A stretch of DNA of 64,000 nt from Chelatococcus sp. YT9 (lineage in GTDB: Bacteria > Pseudomonadota > Alphaproteobacteria > Rhizobiales > Beijerinckiaceae), in assembly GCF_018398315.1 (NCBI RefSeq), contig NZ_JAHBRW010000001.1, positions 3,356,501-3,420,500 on the forward strand, written 5' to 3'. The notes beneath the pieces were generated by a model. The model was not told the origin of the DNA. It did no database searches and saw only the letters and a program-made list of their open reading frames with translations. Shown here piece after piece: positions 1 to 9,762 of this stretch (position 1 is its first letter; each line of letters begins with the position of its first letter). The position numbers and the translations under genes were made by a program.

Positions 1-1
1 C

Positions 2-808
2 GCCGATGATCGCAAGACGGCACCTATGGTCGCGCTGCTATCGCCGAACAAGCCGGCCCAGGTCCTATCGCGCCCAAGCGGACAAGCAGCAGCGGCCATG
101 ACGTCTGCAGGAACCCGGACCAACGCTGCTGCGCCTCTGCCGTCCCCGGCAGCTACGGGAGCACGGCCTCAACCGGCGGCGCCGACCGCTGCTGCCGCAC
201 CCGCCGCCGGCGCATCACGGAGCGGGGTTGTCGTGGACACAGTCGAGGCGGAGGACGGTCGGATGTTTGTCTCCGGCCGCGCCGCGCCGTCGGCCACTGT
301 CCGCCTTTATCTCAACGATAGCTACGTCGGCTCTGCCGTCACCGGGCCGGCCGGTCAGCTCTCCTTCACCATCGAGCGCGGGCTCGCGCCGGGCGAGTAC
401 CGCGTCCGACTGGACGATGTCGAGCCAACGAGCGGAGCCGTCAACTCCCGCGCGGAAGTCGCGTTCACGATGCCGGCACCGGCGGTCGTGGGAGCGGTCT
501 CGGCACCCGCACCGGGACTCGGGGGGCCGGTGGCAACGGCGCCGTCGGTCGCGGGCACAGCTCAGCCCTCGGCAGCAGGCGGGTCTGTTATCGCTAAGGC
601 TCCGGCAGAGAATGCGGCGTCATCGGCCGTCGTCATTCCCGAGGTAAATACGACGACAGTTGTGCGTGGTGACAACCTTTGGCGCATCAGTCGACGCGTT
701 TACGGGCGCGGGGCCCGCTATACGGTGATCTACGACGCCAATCACAACCAGATCCGCAATCATCACCTCATCTATCCCGGCCAGGTTTTCGTGCTGCCAC
801 GCGGTTGA
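2..808 (+). CDS. LysM domain protein (5' end outside window)
   Basis: The reading frame is open to the left edge of the window, and the residues before the first Met (ADDRKTAP) look coding, so this is the C-terminal part of a longer protein. It has an Ala/Pro-rich linker, then a beta-rich region with VSGRAAPSATVRLYLN, then a C-terminal LysM module (VVRGDNLWRISRRVYGRG...IYPGQVFVLP). LysM modules bind N-acetylglucosamine-containing glycans such as peptidoglycan. The overall shape is that of alphaproteobacterial envelope proteins with an Ig-like domain followed by LysM. The specific role is unknown. Confidence 0.85.
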   Translation, partial: ADDRKTAPMVALLSPNKPAQVLSRPSGQAAAAMTSAGTRTNAAAPLPSPAATGARPQPAAPTAAAAPAAGASRSGVVVDTVEAEDGRMFVSGRAAPSATVRLYLNDSYVGSAVTGPAGQLSFTIERGLAPGEYRVRLDDVEPTSGAVNSRAEVAFTMPAPAVVGAVSAPAPGLGGPVATAPSVAGTAQPSAAGGSVIAKAPAENAASSAVVIPEVNTTTVVRGDNLWRISRRVYGRGARYTVIYDANHNQIRNHHLIYPGQVFVLPRG

Positions 809-915
809 ACGGCGAAGACCAGCGGTGCGTGCGGCCCTCGTAGACGGCGCGCGCGTCTTCGGGGCTGCATAGGCGGCCCTTTGCGCCTATATAGGGGCCG
901 ACTTAAACTTTTGGA

Positions 916-2850
916 TTGTCGATCATGTTAGCGCCTACAGCCGGCGGGGCCGACCAGCAGCCCCAGTCGGGCAAACGTGCTTCCTCCGCCTTTGCGGCTA
1001 CCGCCCAGCGGCTCTGGCCCTATCTCTGGCCGCATGATCGCGCGGATCTGCGCGTCCGCATCTACCTAGCGGTCGGTCTGCTTGTGATCGCCAAGCTCGT
1101 CACCATCCTGATGCCTTACAGCTTCAAATGGGCGATCGATGCGCTGACGCTTGATGCGAAGGCTGTTGAGGCAGGTGAGGCGACCCCGCTGTGGGGCAGT
1201 GCGATCGCTCTCACCGTGCTTTATGGGGCCCTGCGCATCGCCATGGCGGTGCTGACCCAGGCGCGCGACGGGCTGTTCGCCTCTGTCGCGATGAATGCTG
1301 TGCGACGTCTTGCTCTGCAGACCTTCGAACACATGCACAGGCTGTCCCTGCGCTTTCACCTCGAGCGGAAGACGGGGGGCCTGACGCGTGTACTCGAACG
1401 TGGTCGCAACGGTATCGAGGAACTCGTTCGGCTAACGGTTCTGCAACTGCTGCCGACGATCCTCGAATTCGTGCTGGTTGTCGCCATTCTCTGGCTTCAG
1501 TTCGACTGGCGCTTCGCCGCCGTCGTCGTCGCGATGATCGCCTGTTATCTCTACTATACCTACAAGGCGACCCAGTGGCGCATCAGCATACGCCGCCGCA
1601 TGAACGACTCGGATTCGGACGCCAATACAAAGGCCATCGACTCCCTGCTCAACTATGAGACGGTGAAATATTTCGGCGCCGAGAAACGCGAGACTGCGCG
1701 CTACGACGTCTCCATGGAACGCTACGAGCACGCCAGCACGCAGACCTATACGTCGCTTGCCGTGCTCAATGCCGGGCAGGCCACCATTTTCACCATCGGT
1801 CTGACGCTCGTCATGGTGATGGCGGCCATCGACGTGAAGCAGGGACAGGCGACCATCGGCGATTTCGTGATGGTCAACGCCATGCTGATCCAGCTCTATA
1901 TGCCCCTCAACTTCATGGGCATGCTGTATCGCGAGATCAAACAGGCGCTGATCGATATCGCGGAGATCTTTGAGATTCTCTCCCGCAGCCCCGAGATTCA
2001 GGATGTGCCGGGCGCGCAGCCGCTCGTCGTCAAAAAAGGCGAGGTGACGTTCGAGGACGTGCATTTCGCCTATCATCCCGAGAGGCCAATCCTGCAGGGC
2101 GTGTCGTTCAGCATCCCCGCGGGGCATACCGTCGCGATCGTCGGCTCGTCGGGCGCGGGCAAGTCGACGTTGTCGCGCCTTCTGTTCCGCTTCTATGCAC
2201 CGTCTAAGGGGCGCATCCTCATCGATGGGCAGAACATAGCCGAGATCCAGCAGACGTCGCTCCGGGCGGCGATCGGCATGGTCCCGCAGGATACCGTGCT
2301 GTTCAACGACACCATCGGCTATAACATCCGCTACGGCCGCTGGGACGCCACGAAGGAGGAGCTCATCGCCGCCGCGCGCGACGCGCGGATCGACGGCTTC
2401 ATCAGCAGCTTGCCGGAAGGCTACGACACGCCTGTCGGCGAGCGCGGGCTGAAGCTCTCGGGCGGCGAGAAACAACGCGTGGCCATTGCACGAACCATCC
2501 TGAAGGCGCCGCCCATCCTGGTTCTCGACGAGGCGACATCGGCCCTCGACAGTTTCACAGAGCGTGATATCCAATCGGCCCTGGAACGCGTCAGCCGGGG
2601 CCGCGCGACGCTGGTCATCGCCCATCGCCTGTCCACTATAGTTGCGGCCGATGAGATCCTCGTGTTGGATCAAGGCCGTATTGTCGAACGCGGCCGACAT
2701 CTCGACCTGCTCGCCAGGAATGGCCTCTATGCCGCGCTGTGGAACCAGCAGCGCGAGGCCGAGGAAGCGCGCGAACGGCTGAAACGCGTCTCGGACGCTG
2801 AGGCGATGGAGGCGGCTGCCGCCGAAAGTCTGCCGGTGCCGCAGGCCTGA
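916..2850 (+). CDS. ABC exporter, ATM1/HMT type (fused permease and ATPase)
   Basis: A half-transporter of about 644 residues. The N-terminal half holds six hydrophobic membrane spans (ABC type 1 exporter fold). The C-terminal nucleotide-binding domain has Walker [10 protein letters not shown] near residue 410, signature LSGGEKQR near 513, Walker [12 protein letters not shown] near 534 and H-loop IAHRLST near 568. The motif [14 protein letters not shown] after the fourth span is characteristic of the ATM1 family. That family exports glutathione-linked sulfur or metal compounds in mitochondria and alphaproteobacteria. The start is TTG at 916 or ATG at 925. It stands alone and is followed by psd on the same strand after 140 bases. 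Confidence 0.93.
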   Translation: MSIMLAPTAGGADQQPQSGKRASSAFAATAQRLWPYLWPHDRADLRVRIYLAVGLLVIAKLVTILMPYSFKWAIDALTLDAKAVEAGEATPLWGSAIALTVLYGALRIAMAVLTQARDGLFASVAMNAVRRLALQTFEHMHRLSLRFHLERKTGGLTRVLERGRNGIEELVRLTVLQLLPTILEFVLVVAILWLQFDWRFAAVVVAMIACYLYYTYKATQWRISIRRRMNDSDSDANTKAIDSLLNYETVKYFGAEKRETARYDVSMERYEHASTQTYTSLAVLNAGQATIFTIGLTLVMVMAAIDVKQGQATIGDFVMVNAMLIQLYMPLNFMGMLYREIKQALIDIAEIFEILSRSPEIQDVPGAQPLVVKKGEVTFEDVHFAYHPERPILQGVSFSIPAGHTVAIVGSSGAGKSTLSRLLFRFYAPSKGRILIDGQNIAEIQQTSLRAAIGMVPQDTVLFNDTIGYNIRYGRWDATKEELIAAARDARIDGFISSLPEGYDTPVGERGLKLSGGEKQRVAIARTILKAPPILVLDEATSALDSFTERDIQSALERVSRGRATLVIAHRLSTIVAADEILVLDQGRIVERGRHLDLLARNGLYAALWNQQREAEEARERLKRVSDAEAMEAAAAESLPVPQA

Positions 2851-2990
2851 CGGCGTTTCGGCTTCATACGTTTTGGATTGCGCTGCAATGCAGGTTTCGC
2901 CTGACAGGCGGCATGCTTAATGTGCGGCAAGGCCGTGAATTGCGGTTTTGCCTGACCAATGTGATAAAGCGCGCGAACTGGAGACATACC

Positions 2991-3689
2991 TTGTCCGTCT
3001 ACGATTCGATCCGCAGCGGGCTCGCGCCCATTCATAAGGAAGGTTATCCCTTCATCGCCATCGCGGCGGTCGCCTCCCTTGTTCTCGGGCATCTTTGGAC
3101 GCCCTTTGGGTGGATTGGCGCGTTGATCACGCTGTGGATCTGCTATTTCTTCAGAGATCCGGAGCGCGTGACCCCAGTCAGCCCAGGCCTAGTCATCGCG
3201 CCCGCGGACGGGCGTGTGAGTGCCATCGCCACTGTGCTGCCGCCGGCCGAGCTTGGGCTGTCGGAAGTTCCGATGACCCGTGTTTCGATCTTCATGAACG
3301 TCTTCGACTGCCACGTGAACCGCAGCCCCGTCGACGGACGCATCGAGCGCATCGTTTACACGCCGGGCATCTTCATCAACGCCGATCTCGACAAGGCGAG
3401 CGAGGATAACGAGCGCAACGGCCTCGTGATCTCGCACGGGGACCTGCGTATCGGCGTGGTGCAGATCGCGGGCCTTGTCGCGCGGCGGATCGTTTCCTTC
3501 GTGCGCGAGGGGGACACGCTGGCTGCGGGCGAGCGCTTCGGCCTCATCCGCTTCGGATCCCGGGTCGACGTCTATCTGCCGCAGACAGTCGCGCCGCTGG
3601 TCGGCGTCGGCCAGCGGTCCGTTGCCGGTGAGACTGTGATCGCCGACCTCGGCGTCCGTGGCGAGCCGCGCCTGTATCGCCAGAGCTGA
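2991..3689 (+). CDS. psd: Phosphatidylserine decarboxylase proenzyme
   Basis: Converts phosphatidylserine to phosphatidylethanolamine at the inner membrane. It has the short form of the family, about 232 residues, with the N-terminus [20 protein letters not shown] followed by two hydrophobic spans. The self-cleavage site that makes the pyruvoyl group is visible as RFGSRVD, with cleavage expected between Gly189 and Ser190. I chose the TTG at 2991, preceded by GGAGA at 2980-2984, because the family starts at this point; an ATG at 2913 would add 26 unusual residues. It lies 46 bases before pssA, the preceding enzyme of the same pathway. Confidence 0.93.
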   Translation: MSVYDSIRSGLAPIHKEGYPFIAIAAVASLVLGHLWTPFGWIGALITLWICYFFRDPERVTPVSPGLVIAPADGRVSAIATVLPPAELGLSEVPMTRVSIFMNVFDCHVNRSPVDGRIERIVYTPGIFINADLDKASEDNERNGLVISHGDLRIGVVQIAGLVARRIVSFVREGDTLAAGERFGLIRFGSRVDVYLPQTVAPLVGVGQRSVAGETVIADLGVRGEPRLYRQS

Positions 3690-3735
3690 ATGCCAGCGCC
3701 ATTTCCAGCCAACGCCGGGAGACCCTGGGAAGCCG

Positions 3736-4602
3736 ATGAGTGATCTGTTCCCGCCCTTCGCGCCGGATCCGGACGAGCCCAAGCGACGGCTGTTCAAGCC
3801 GATCCCGCTGCGTCTGCTCGTGCCGAACCTGATCACGCTGCTTGCGCTGTGCCTGGGGCTGACGGCAATCCGTCTCGCGATTGAGGAGCGCCTCGAGCTG
3901 GCGATCTTCGCCATTGCCGTTGCGGCCGTGCTCGACGGGCTGGATGGACGCATCGCGCGGCTGCTCAAGGGCACCTCGCGCTTCGGCGCCGAACTCGATT
4001 CCCTTTCGGATTTCGTGAACTTCGGCGTCGCGCCGCCGATGCTGCTCTACGTCTTCATCCTGCACGACATGCGCTCGCTCGGCTGGATCGCGGCACTCGT
4101 CTTCGCCATTGCGGCCGCCCTGAGGCTCGCGCGCTTCAACGTCATGCTCGACGATCCCAATCGTCCTGAATGGCAGAAGCAGTTCTTCGTTGGCATGGCC
4201 GCCCCCGCGGGCGCGGTCACGGTGATGCTGCCGCTCTATCTCAATTTCGTCGGCATTCCCGGCGGCGGGTTGCCGGCGCCGGTTGTCGGGGTCTACGTGA
4301 TCCTCATCGCTTTCCTGATGGTGAGCCGGATCCCGACGTTCTCCGGCAAGACATTCGGCAGTCGCGTGCCGCGCGAACTTGTGCTGCCGCTCTTCGTCTT
4401 GGTGGTCCTCTTCGCGGCCCTGTTCGTCAGCTTTACGTTCGAGGTGCTGGCGGTCTGTACGCTTGCCTATCTCGGCGCGCTACCCTTCGGATTCATGCGC
4501 TATCGGGCCCTTGAGAAGGCGGACAGGCTTGAGAAATCAGCGCTGCGTGCCGATGGCGTGAAAACGTCGTCGGGCCCTGATGGTGCACCGCCCGCCGTGT
4601 GA
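3736..4602 (+). CDS. pssA: CDP-diacylglycerol--serine O-phosphatidyltransferase
   Basis: Makes phosphatidylserine from CDP-diacylglycerol and serine, feeding Psd encoded just upstream. The CDP-alcohol phosphatidyltransferase signature D-x2-D-G-x2-A-R-x8-G-x3-D-x3-D is complete (DGLDGRIAR, then GAELDSLSD). Six to eight hydrophobic spans follow. The start is the ATG at 3736 behind GGGAAG; an in-frame codon at 3658 overlaps psd and adds no family-like sequence. The psd-pssA operon order is common in Rhizobiales. Confidence 0.94.
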   Translation: MSDLFPPFAPDPDEPKRRLFKPIPLRLLVPNLITLLALCLGLTAIRLAIEERLELAIFAIAVAAVLDGLDGRIARLLKGTSRFGAELDSLSDFVNFGVAPPMLLYVFILHDMRSLGWIAALVFAIAAALRLARFNVMLDDPNRPEWQKQFFVGMAAPAGAVTVMLPLYLNFVGIPGGGLPAPVVGVYVILIAFLMVSRIPTFSGKTFGSRVPRELVLPLFVLVVLFAALFVSFTFEVLAVCTLAYLGALPFGFMRYRALEKADRLEKSALRADGVKTSSGPDGAPPAV

Positions 4603-4825
4603 TCGCGTGGCCCCAGTCAGTGAGTTTTGCACGACCGAAGTGCGGCGGCGGTTGCATTCGTCGGCCGGGCGGTCCACTGAAAGATGATGTTGAGCTGACA
4701 AATATGTCGATTCGCGTTGAAATCGGCTATACCTCTGCGCTCAGCATCCCAGGTTCACAATATGTCGCGTATCGAGTAGGGTCCGCGCCGTCCCATTGTG
4801 ACCAATAGTGACCGCAAGGAATCGA

Positions 4826-5044
4826 ATGTCGAAAGAAGAGCTCCTCGAGTTCCCGGGAGTTGTGACGGAACTGCTCCCCAATGCGATGTTTCGCGTCAAG
4901 CTCGAGAACGACCATGAGATCGTGGCCCATACCGCCGGCAAGATGCGCAAGAACCGCATCCGCGTGCTGACGGGCGACCGCGTTCTCGTTGAGATGACGC
5001 CTTATGATCTGACCAAGGGCCGGATCACCTACCGTTTCAAATAG
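4826..5044 (+). CDS. infA: Translation initiation factor IF-1
   Basis: A 72-residue S1/OB-fold protein that binds the ribosomal A site during initiation. The sequence is nearly invariant relative to alphaproteobacterial IF-1: [11 protein letters not shown] at the start, [20 protein letters not shown] in the middle, [13 protein letters not shown] at the end. The start at 4826 gives the standard family length; an upstream GTG at 4808 would add six residues. It is followed by maf and yacG on the same strand, a conserved order in this group. Confidence 0.97.
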   Translation: MSKEELLEFPGVVTELLPNAMFRVKLENDHEIVAHTAGKMRKNRIRVLTGDRVLVEMTPYDLTKGRITYRFK

Positions 5045-5088
5045 TTTATTGCCTGACTGCAGCGCATTTGGCCCGGGAGAGCTACGCC

Positions 5089-5742
5089 TTGGTTTCCACC
5101 CTCGACGCATCCTTGTCGGCGAGTTGGCGTCCTAAGCTCATATTGGCCTCGGCTTCGCCGCGCAGGCTGGCTCTTTTGCAGCAGGTCGGCGTCGAGCCGG
5201 ACGCGTTGATGCCCGCCGATGTCGACGAGACCCCGCTGCGCGGCGAGAAGCCGCGCGACGTCGCCCGCCGGCTGGCGCGCGACAAGGCGGAGGCCACCCG
5301 CCGCTTGGCAGAGCGGCAGCAGGAGCTTGCGAGCGCCTTCATCCTCGCGGCCGACACGGTCGTTGCCGTCGGCCGGCGTATTCTTCCCAAGGCTGAAACC
5401 GTTGAGGACGCCGCCCAGTGCCTGCGCATGGTGTCGGGGCGCGGACATCGCGTCTATTCTGCGGTGCACCTCATCACCCCGCAGGGCAAAAGCCGCCAGC
5501 GGATTGTGGAGACGCGCGTGCGCTTCAAGAACCTGTCACAGGACGAGATGGAGAGCTATCTCGCCTCGGGCGAATGGCGCGGCAAGGCGGGTGGCTACGC
5601 CATTCAGGGGCTCGCCGGTGCCTTTGCCGTGAAGCTCGTTGGCTCCTACACGGCCGTGGTCGGCCTGCCACTCTATGAAAGCGTCAACCTGCTGGCCGGC
5701 GAGGGGTATCCCGTTCGCCTGTCATGGCTGAACGCGGCGTGA
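5089..5742 (+). CDS. maf: Maf family nucleoside triphosphate pyrophosphatase
   Basis: Hydrolyses non-canonical or modified nucleoside triphosphates to monophosphates (house-cleaning). Family motifs seen are [10 protein letters not shown] near the N-terminus, ADTVVAVG with the catalytic Asp, and [14 protein letters not shown]. The length of about 217 residues is normal with the TTG start at 5089, which has GGGAGA eight bases upstream; another TTG at 5068 is possible. It lies 44 bases after infA, and yacG starts 5 bases after its stop, so the three genes probably share a transcript. Confidence 0.92.
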   Translation: MVSTLDASLSASWRPKLILASASPRRLALLQQVGVEPDALMPADVDETPLRGEKPRDVARRLARDKAEATRRLAERQQELASAFILAADTVVAVGRRILPKAETVEDAAQCLRMVSGRGHRVYSAVHLITPQGKSRQRIVETRVRFKNLSQDEMESYLASGEWRGKAGGYAIQGLAGAFAVKLVGSYTAVVGLPLYESVNLLAGEGYPVRLSWLNAA

Positions 5743-5746
5743 GGCA

Positions 5747-5992
5747 ATGGTGCCGATCGCTGACAACGACAATGCAAGCGGCGCGGACCACCCTGGCGGC
5801 AGCGGGGCTGACGATACCAAGCCCTGCCCGATTTGCGGGAAGGCCTCGACATTGCGGTGGCGGCCGTTCTGCTCCAAGCGCTGCGCAGATATCGATCTCA
5901 ACCGATGGTTGTCGGGGGGGTATGTGATCCCCGCGCGCGACGACGACCCCCTCGACGACGAGAGCGATGAAGGACCAACGACCGAACGTTGA
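5747..5992 (+). CDS. yacG: DNA gyrase inhibitor YacG (zinc-binding)
   Basis: An 81-residue protein with the YacG zinc finger: CPICGK followed by [22 protein letters not shown], giving two Cys pairs. In E. coli YacG binds GyrB and inhibits gyrase. A disordered acidic tail follows ([12 protein letters not shown]). It starts 5 bases after the maf stop codon, the usual arrangement in alphaproteobacteria. Confidence 0.93.
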   Translation: MVPIADNDNASGADHPGGSGADDTKPCPICGKASTLRWRPFCSKRCADIDLNRWLSGGYVIPARDDDPLDDESDEGPTTER

Positions 5993-6006
5993 GTCCGGTT
6001 ATCCCC

Positions 6007-6348
6007 TCAGGAGCTGATATAGCGCGGCACCTTCTTCATGAGCAGCGCGATCAACAGCGGGTCCATGAAGTCGTAGTGGTCGGGAATGTCGAGGCTCGCT
6101 ACGCGCTTGCCTTTGAGATGCTTGCCAAATCGCGCGGTCAGCTGGGCCTTATGCGCCCGCTCCATGACGAGAATCGTGTCCGCCCATTCAATATGCTCTG
6201 GCGACACTCTTTCGTCCGCGTCCGGACTGAGACCCGCTGAGGCTGTCTCGATGCCGGGCTTCTCTGCACTGGGCCAAGAGGCGAATATCTGCTCAGCGGT
6301 GGGGCTGCGCAGCCTGTTACGCCGACAGATGAAAAGTACGCGCTTCAT
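6007..6348 (-). CDS. Low molecular weight tyrosine phosphatase-like protein
   Basis: A 113-residue cytoplasmic protein beginning MKRVLFICRRNRLRSPTAEQ. The phosphate loop C-x5-R-S is present (CRRNRLRS), but the usual LMW-PTP residues CxGNxCRSP are not. A C-terminal IPDHYDFMDP may supply the general-acid Asp. Related short proteins are annotated as protein tyrosine phosphatases, but their substrates are unknown. The start at 6348 is chosen for the hydrophobic beta strand before the P-loop. It is convergent with yacG, 14 bases away. Confidence 0.75.
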   Translation of the reverse strand: MKRVLFICRRNRLRSPTAEQIFASWPSAEKPGIETASAGLSPDADERVSPEHIEWADTILVMERAHKAQLTARFGKHLKGKRVASLDIPDHYDFMDPLLIALLMKKVPRYISS

Positions 6349-6450
6349 AAGGGTCCGTTGGAGGGAATAGCGCCATCGATAGGCAGGCGTGAGCTTGGCT
6401 GATATAGACACCGTGCCTTCGGGATGGAACGTCTTTCGGAATGGAACGCT

Positions 6451-6804
6451 ATGGTCGACCCGCTGCCAATTTACGGCATCAAGAACTGCGACACGATGAA
6501 AAAAGCACGCTCCTGGCTTGAGGGCCACGGCATCGCTTATACCTTCCACGACTACAAGGCCGAAGGCATAGACGCAGGGCATCTTAAGGCCTGGGTTAAG
6601 GCGGTCGGTTGGGAAAAGCTCCTGAATCGGGCGGGTACGACATTCCGCAAGCTGCCAGACGGTGACCGCGCGGATCTCACGGAAGAAAAGGCCATAGCGC
6701 TGATGCTCGCTCAGCCGTCGATGATCAAGCGCCCGGTGCTGTTGGTCGGCGGGAGCCCGCTCGTCGGCTTCAAGCCCGAGGAATATGAGAAGCGGCTCCT
6801 ATAG
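6451..6804 (+). CDS. ArsC/Spx family reductase-like protein (YffB type)
   Basis: A thioredoxin-fold protein of 117 residues. The N-terminus IYGIKNCDTMKKARSWLEGHGI carries a single Cys in the NCDT motif. It also has GTTFRKLPDGDR and MIKRPVLLVGGSPLVGF, the pattern of YffB and arsenate reductase-like proteins. YffB probably acts on glutathione-linked substrates; a role in arsenate reduction should not be assumed. The start at 6451 matches YffB-type N-termini better than the in-frame ATG at 6424. Confidence 0.85.
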   Translation: MVDPLPIYGIKNCDTMKKARSWLEGHGIAYTFHDYKAEGIDAGHLKAWVKAVGWEKLLNRAGTTFRKLPDGDRADLTEEKAIALMLAQPSMIKRPVLLVGGSPLVGFKPEEYEKRLL

Positions 6805-6907
6805 GGCGGCTTCCATCGAATTCGCGGAGCGCCAGGATGATGCCCGACTTGCACCCGCTCGGTCTGCGATGGCTGGCCGGTGTTCCCGCATCAGCAGATC
6901 CTGTTTT

Positions 6908-7309
6908 TCACGGCTTCGGGGCGACGACGTTGATGTTGACGCCAAAAACATTCACGCGGTCCCCGGATGTCACCGTATAGCTCGCGCTATCGGTCGCGCC
7001 CACCCGGGCCGGTGCCTGATAAAGAACGATACGCGCGGGAAATTCCTTCCCGGCGCAGTTGCCGTTGCGTACCCGCACTTTCGCGTCGCGGACCGCCAGC
7101 GTGCCGGCGGATGGAATTTTGTCGACCCGGATGTCGACGAGGGGCTTGGGACTGCAATCCGGAAAGGCGCCGGAATGAACCGACAGCTGGCTGGTCTTGC
7201 CAGCCGGCACGTCGATTGTTCGCAGTGTCTGGTCCTGCGCGAGAGATGGCGTGCCCGTTGCTAAGCTGATGTACAGGGCGGCAGACAGGATCGGTATGCA
7301 AATCTTCAT
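6908..7309 (-). CDS. Secreted hypothetical protein
   Basis: A 133-residue protein with a clear signal peptide ([19 protein letters not shown], cleavage near PSLAQ) and a beta-rich mature part containing two Cys (FPDCSPKP and GNCAGKEF), possibly a periplasmic disulfide pair. The ATG at 7309 is preceded by GGAGGTACC on the minus strand. I do not recognise a family. It is convergent with the YffB-like gene and divergent from the phosphodiesterase gene. Confidence 0.75.
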   Translation of the reverse strand: MKICIPILSAALYISLATGTPSLAQDQTLRTIDVPAGKTSQLSVHSGAFPDCSPKPLVDIRVDKIPSAGTLAVRDAKVRVRNGNCAGKEFPARIVLYQAPARVGATDSASYTVTSGDRVNVFGVNINVVAPKP

Positions 7310-7435
7310 GGCGGTACCTCCCGCATCGATCATAGCAAGTCTTGCGATTTCCGACAGGCGACCACCGCGGAAGGGCCGTTATCGCGCCGTCATATCCGCT
7401 GCCTAGGGTGCGCGGACGTCCTGGAGGATCCGTCC

Positions 7436-8587
7436 ATGCTGCGCCTGTCACTGCTCGCTGCTACCGCTATCGTTACCGCCTTTGCCACGCCCGCGCCATC
7501 GCTGGCGCAGGGTGCGGCCGCGACCGCCACCGTGATCGCGCATCGCGGTGCGAGCGGCTACCGGCCCGATCACACCATCGAAGGCTATAAGCTTGCGATC
7601 GAGCAGGGGGCGGATTTCATCGAGCCGGACGTGGTGTCGACCAAGGACGGCGTGCTCATCGTCCGCCATGAGCCCATGCTCTCGGGCACCACAGACGTTG
7701 CCGATCGTACGGAGTTCGCGAGCCGCAAAACGACGAAGAAGCTTGACGGCGTGGATGTCACGGACTGGTTCGTCGGCGATTTCACTCTCGCCGAGATCAA
7801 AACCCTCTTCGCGAAGCAGCCGATGGCCGGCCGCGACACGAGCTTCGACGGCAAGTTCCGCATTCCCACCCTCCAGGAGGTCATCGACCTCGCCAAGGCC
7901 GAGAGTACCCGCCTCGGGCGGCCGATCGGCATCGCGCCGGAAACCAAGCATCCTACCTTCCATCAGCAGGCTGGCCTTCCGCTGGAGGACAAGCTCCTCG
8001 CCATGTTGGCCGCCGCTGGATGGACATCGAAGGACGCGCCCGTCGTCATTCAGAGCTTCGAGGTCGGCAACCTCAAGTATCTGCGCGGCAAGACCAATGT
8101 CCGCCTCGCGCAGCTTGTCGATGCCGACAACGTCGGGCCGGACGGCGAGATCGTCCTCGCCGTGCCGCTGGCGCAGCCCTACAACTTCGTGGTCGCCGGC
8201 GACAAGCGCACCTTCAAGGATCTCGTCACCCCGGAAGGGCTGAAGGAGATCGCCACCTATGCCGATATCGTCGCGCCCTGGAAGCCTTACATCCTCTCGG
8301 CGAAATATTCGGACGTCAATGGCGACGGCAAGCCGGACGATCTCAACGGCGACGGCAAGCTCGACTGGGCCGACCGCACGCTCCTGCCGCCGACCGAAGT
8401 GGTGAAGAACGCCCATGCACAGGGCCTCAAGGTCTTCACCTGGACATTCCGCGCGGAGCCGCGCAACCTGGCCTCGAACTTCAAGGGCGATCCGGTCGCC
8501 GAAATCCGCGCCTATATCGACCTTGGTGTTGATGGCGTGTTCAGTGACTTCCCGGATGTGGCGGTGAAGGCCGCACGTGGCCACTAG
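7436..8587 (+). CDS. Periplasmic glycerophosphodiester phosphodiesterase
   Basis: Hydrolyses glycerophosphodiesters to sn-glycerol-3-phosphate and an alcohol. A signal peptide (about residues 1-24, ending PSLAQG) precedes the GDPD barrel. The first strand carries [12 protein letters not shown], then [12 protein letters not shown] and VRHEP give the metal-binding Glu/Asp and catalytic His. Length of 383 residues fits GlpQ-type periplasmic enzymes. Near residues 293-315 there are two back-to-back calcium-loop-like stretches ([10 protein letters not shown] and [12 protein letters not shown]), within an insertion typical of GlpQ. The RBS CTGGAGG precedes the ATG. The later glpD gene (54104-55678) could use the released glycerol-3-phosphate. 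Confidence 0.9.
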   Translation: MLRLSLLAATAIVTAFATPAPSLAQGAAATATVIAHRGASGYRPDHTIEGYKLAIEQGADFIEPDVVSTKDGVLIVRHEPMLSGTTDVADRTEFASRKTTKKLDGVDVTDWFVGDFTLAEIKTLFAKQPMAGRDTSFDGKFRIPTLQEVIDLAKAESTRLGRPIGIAPETKHPTFHQQAGLPLEDKLLAMLAAAGWTSKDAPVVIQSFEVGNLKYLRGKTNVRLAQLVDADNVGPDGEIVLAVPLAQPYNFVVAGDKRTFKDLVTPEGLKEIATYADIVAPWKPYILSAKYSDVNGDGKPDDLNGDGKLDWADRTLLPPTEVVKNAHAQGLKVFTWTFRAEPRNLASNFKGDPVAEIRAYIDLGVDGVFSDFPDVAVKAARGH

Positions 8588-8784
8588 CCCGGTCGTTGCC
8601 GGCGCATCTGGTATTTTCCGGCGGCCTGCGCCGATGTGCGGGCCGGCCTTGCCTCCTGGTAACCATTGGCGATATGGCCCCTGAATGTCTCGCGCGATGC
8701 CGTGCGCGTCCGGGGCGCGCTGGGGTAGGCGTTGCGGCAACCGTCTGGTAGTATTTTTTATTACCATAGGGACCGGAGGCGACC

Positions 8785-9741
8785 GTGGTTGATTTCACCG
8801 AATATTTCAAGACATCTGCCCATGATGTGGTTGATATCGGCGTGCCGAACTCCATTACATACGGTTTGGGAGGGAATGATCGGCTGAAGGGTAATACAGA
8901 CGCGGTCTTCGTCGTAGCTGCGGGGGGCTGGGGAGACGATATCTACACGTCCGCCAAAGGTCTCATGGTTGTGGCCGACCACGGCGGGGGCTATGATAAG
9001 ATTGATCTCAGCGATTTCCTATCATCAGGTGATAATACGAAGGCCGGGACGATTGACGGCGGCAAGCACTTGATATTGATCAACGAAACTACAGTGTCTG
9101 CCGTTATCATCGCCAACTGGCGGGATGCGAACTACAAGGTCGAAGAGCTTCACGCTGCCGGACAGGTGACCTATATCGACCAGTTCATACAGATCGTCGA
9201 CCAAGATCCGACCATTTTCCCCGACATGAAGTTTTCCGACCTCGCGACCGCTTACGATGGGAAGTTTGCCGCAGTGGCTGACAAGGCCAAGTTCGAGTCG
9301 ATGCTCGGCCTCATAGAAAGCCATGACCTCGCGGCGACATTGCAGGCTGAGGCGCAGGGCGTCGGCCGCCTCTACGAGGCTGGTCTCAACCGGATGGCGG
9401 ATATCGGGGGGCTCAACTTCTGGTACGATGCCTACATGGAGTGGGGACGCGACAAGATAACACTTGCAAGGGCAATAATCGAAAGCGCTGAGTTCCAGCA
9501 GAATTTTGGGAATGCTTACACGCAATCCGCGGAAAGCTATATCAACGTGCTTTATCTGAACGTTCTCGGAAGAAAGAGCGATGCAGCTGGTGCCTTTTAC
9601 TGGACGGAGCTGTTGAATACGGGCGGCATTTCGCGAGAGGGCGTGCTGATGGCCTTTGCTGACAGTGCCGAGAACATGGCTCAGAGCACCTATCTCGCCG
9701 GCATCGTCGATGCGGGCGGCGGCGAATGGGCGTTTAGCTGA
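8785..9741 (+). CDS. DUF4214 domain protein, probably exported or surface-associated
   Basis: A 318-residue protein with no obvious N-terminal signal. The first 120 residues resemble RTX/hemolysin-type repeats (YGLGGNDRLKG, GGGWGDDI-like turns). The C-terminal half holds a DUF4214 domain with two repeats: LYEAGLNRMADIGGLNFWYD and LYLNVLGRKSDAAGAFYW. DUF4214 occurs in secreted, calcium-rich surface proteins of alphaproteobacteria, often type I substrates. The start is GTG at 8785 behind GGAGG at 8775-8779. Function unknown. Confidence 0.82.
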   Translation: MVDFTEYFKTSAHDVVDIGVPNSITYGLGGNDRLKGNTDAVFVVAAGGWGDDIYTSAKGLMVVADHGGGYDKIDLSDFLSSGDNTKAGTIDGGKHLILINETTVSAVIIANWRDANYKVEELHAAGQVTYIDQFIQIVDQDPTIFPDMKFSDLATAYDGKFAAVADKAKFESMLGLIESHDLAATLQAEAQGVGRLYEAGLNRMADIGGLNFWYDAYMEWGRDKITLARAIIESAEFQQNFGNAYTQSAESYINVLYLNVLGRKSDAAGAFYWTELLNTGGISREGVLMAFADSAENMAQSTYLAGIVDAGGGEWAFS

Positions 9742-9762
9742 CGCGTCGAGACGCTCGGGCGC

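Noticed and set aside
1432-2700. A 422-codon open frame antisense to the ABC exporter
   Set aside because: The opposite strand encodes a complete ABC protein with all motifs; the antisense frame is a by-product of high GC codon use.
4599-4808. Possible small gene between pssA and infA
   Set aside because: No convincing composition or ribosome binding site; the region is more likely the infA promoter and leader.
7448-8767. A 439-codon open frame antisense to the glycerophosphodiesterase
   Set aside because: His/Arg/Asp/Glu-rich composition without domains, and the sense strand is clearly coding.
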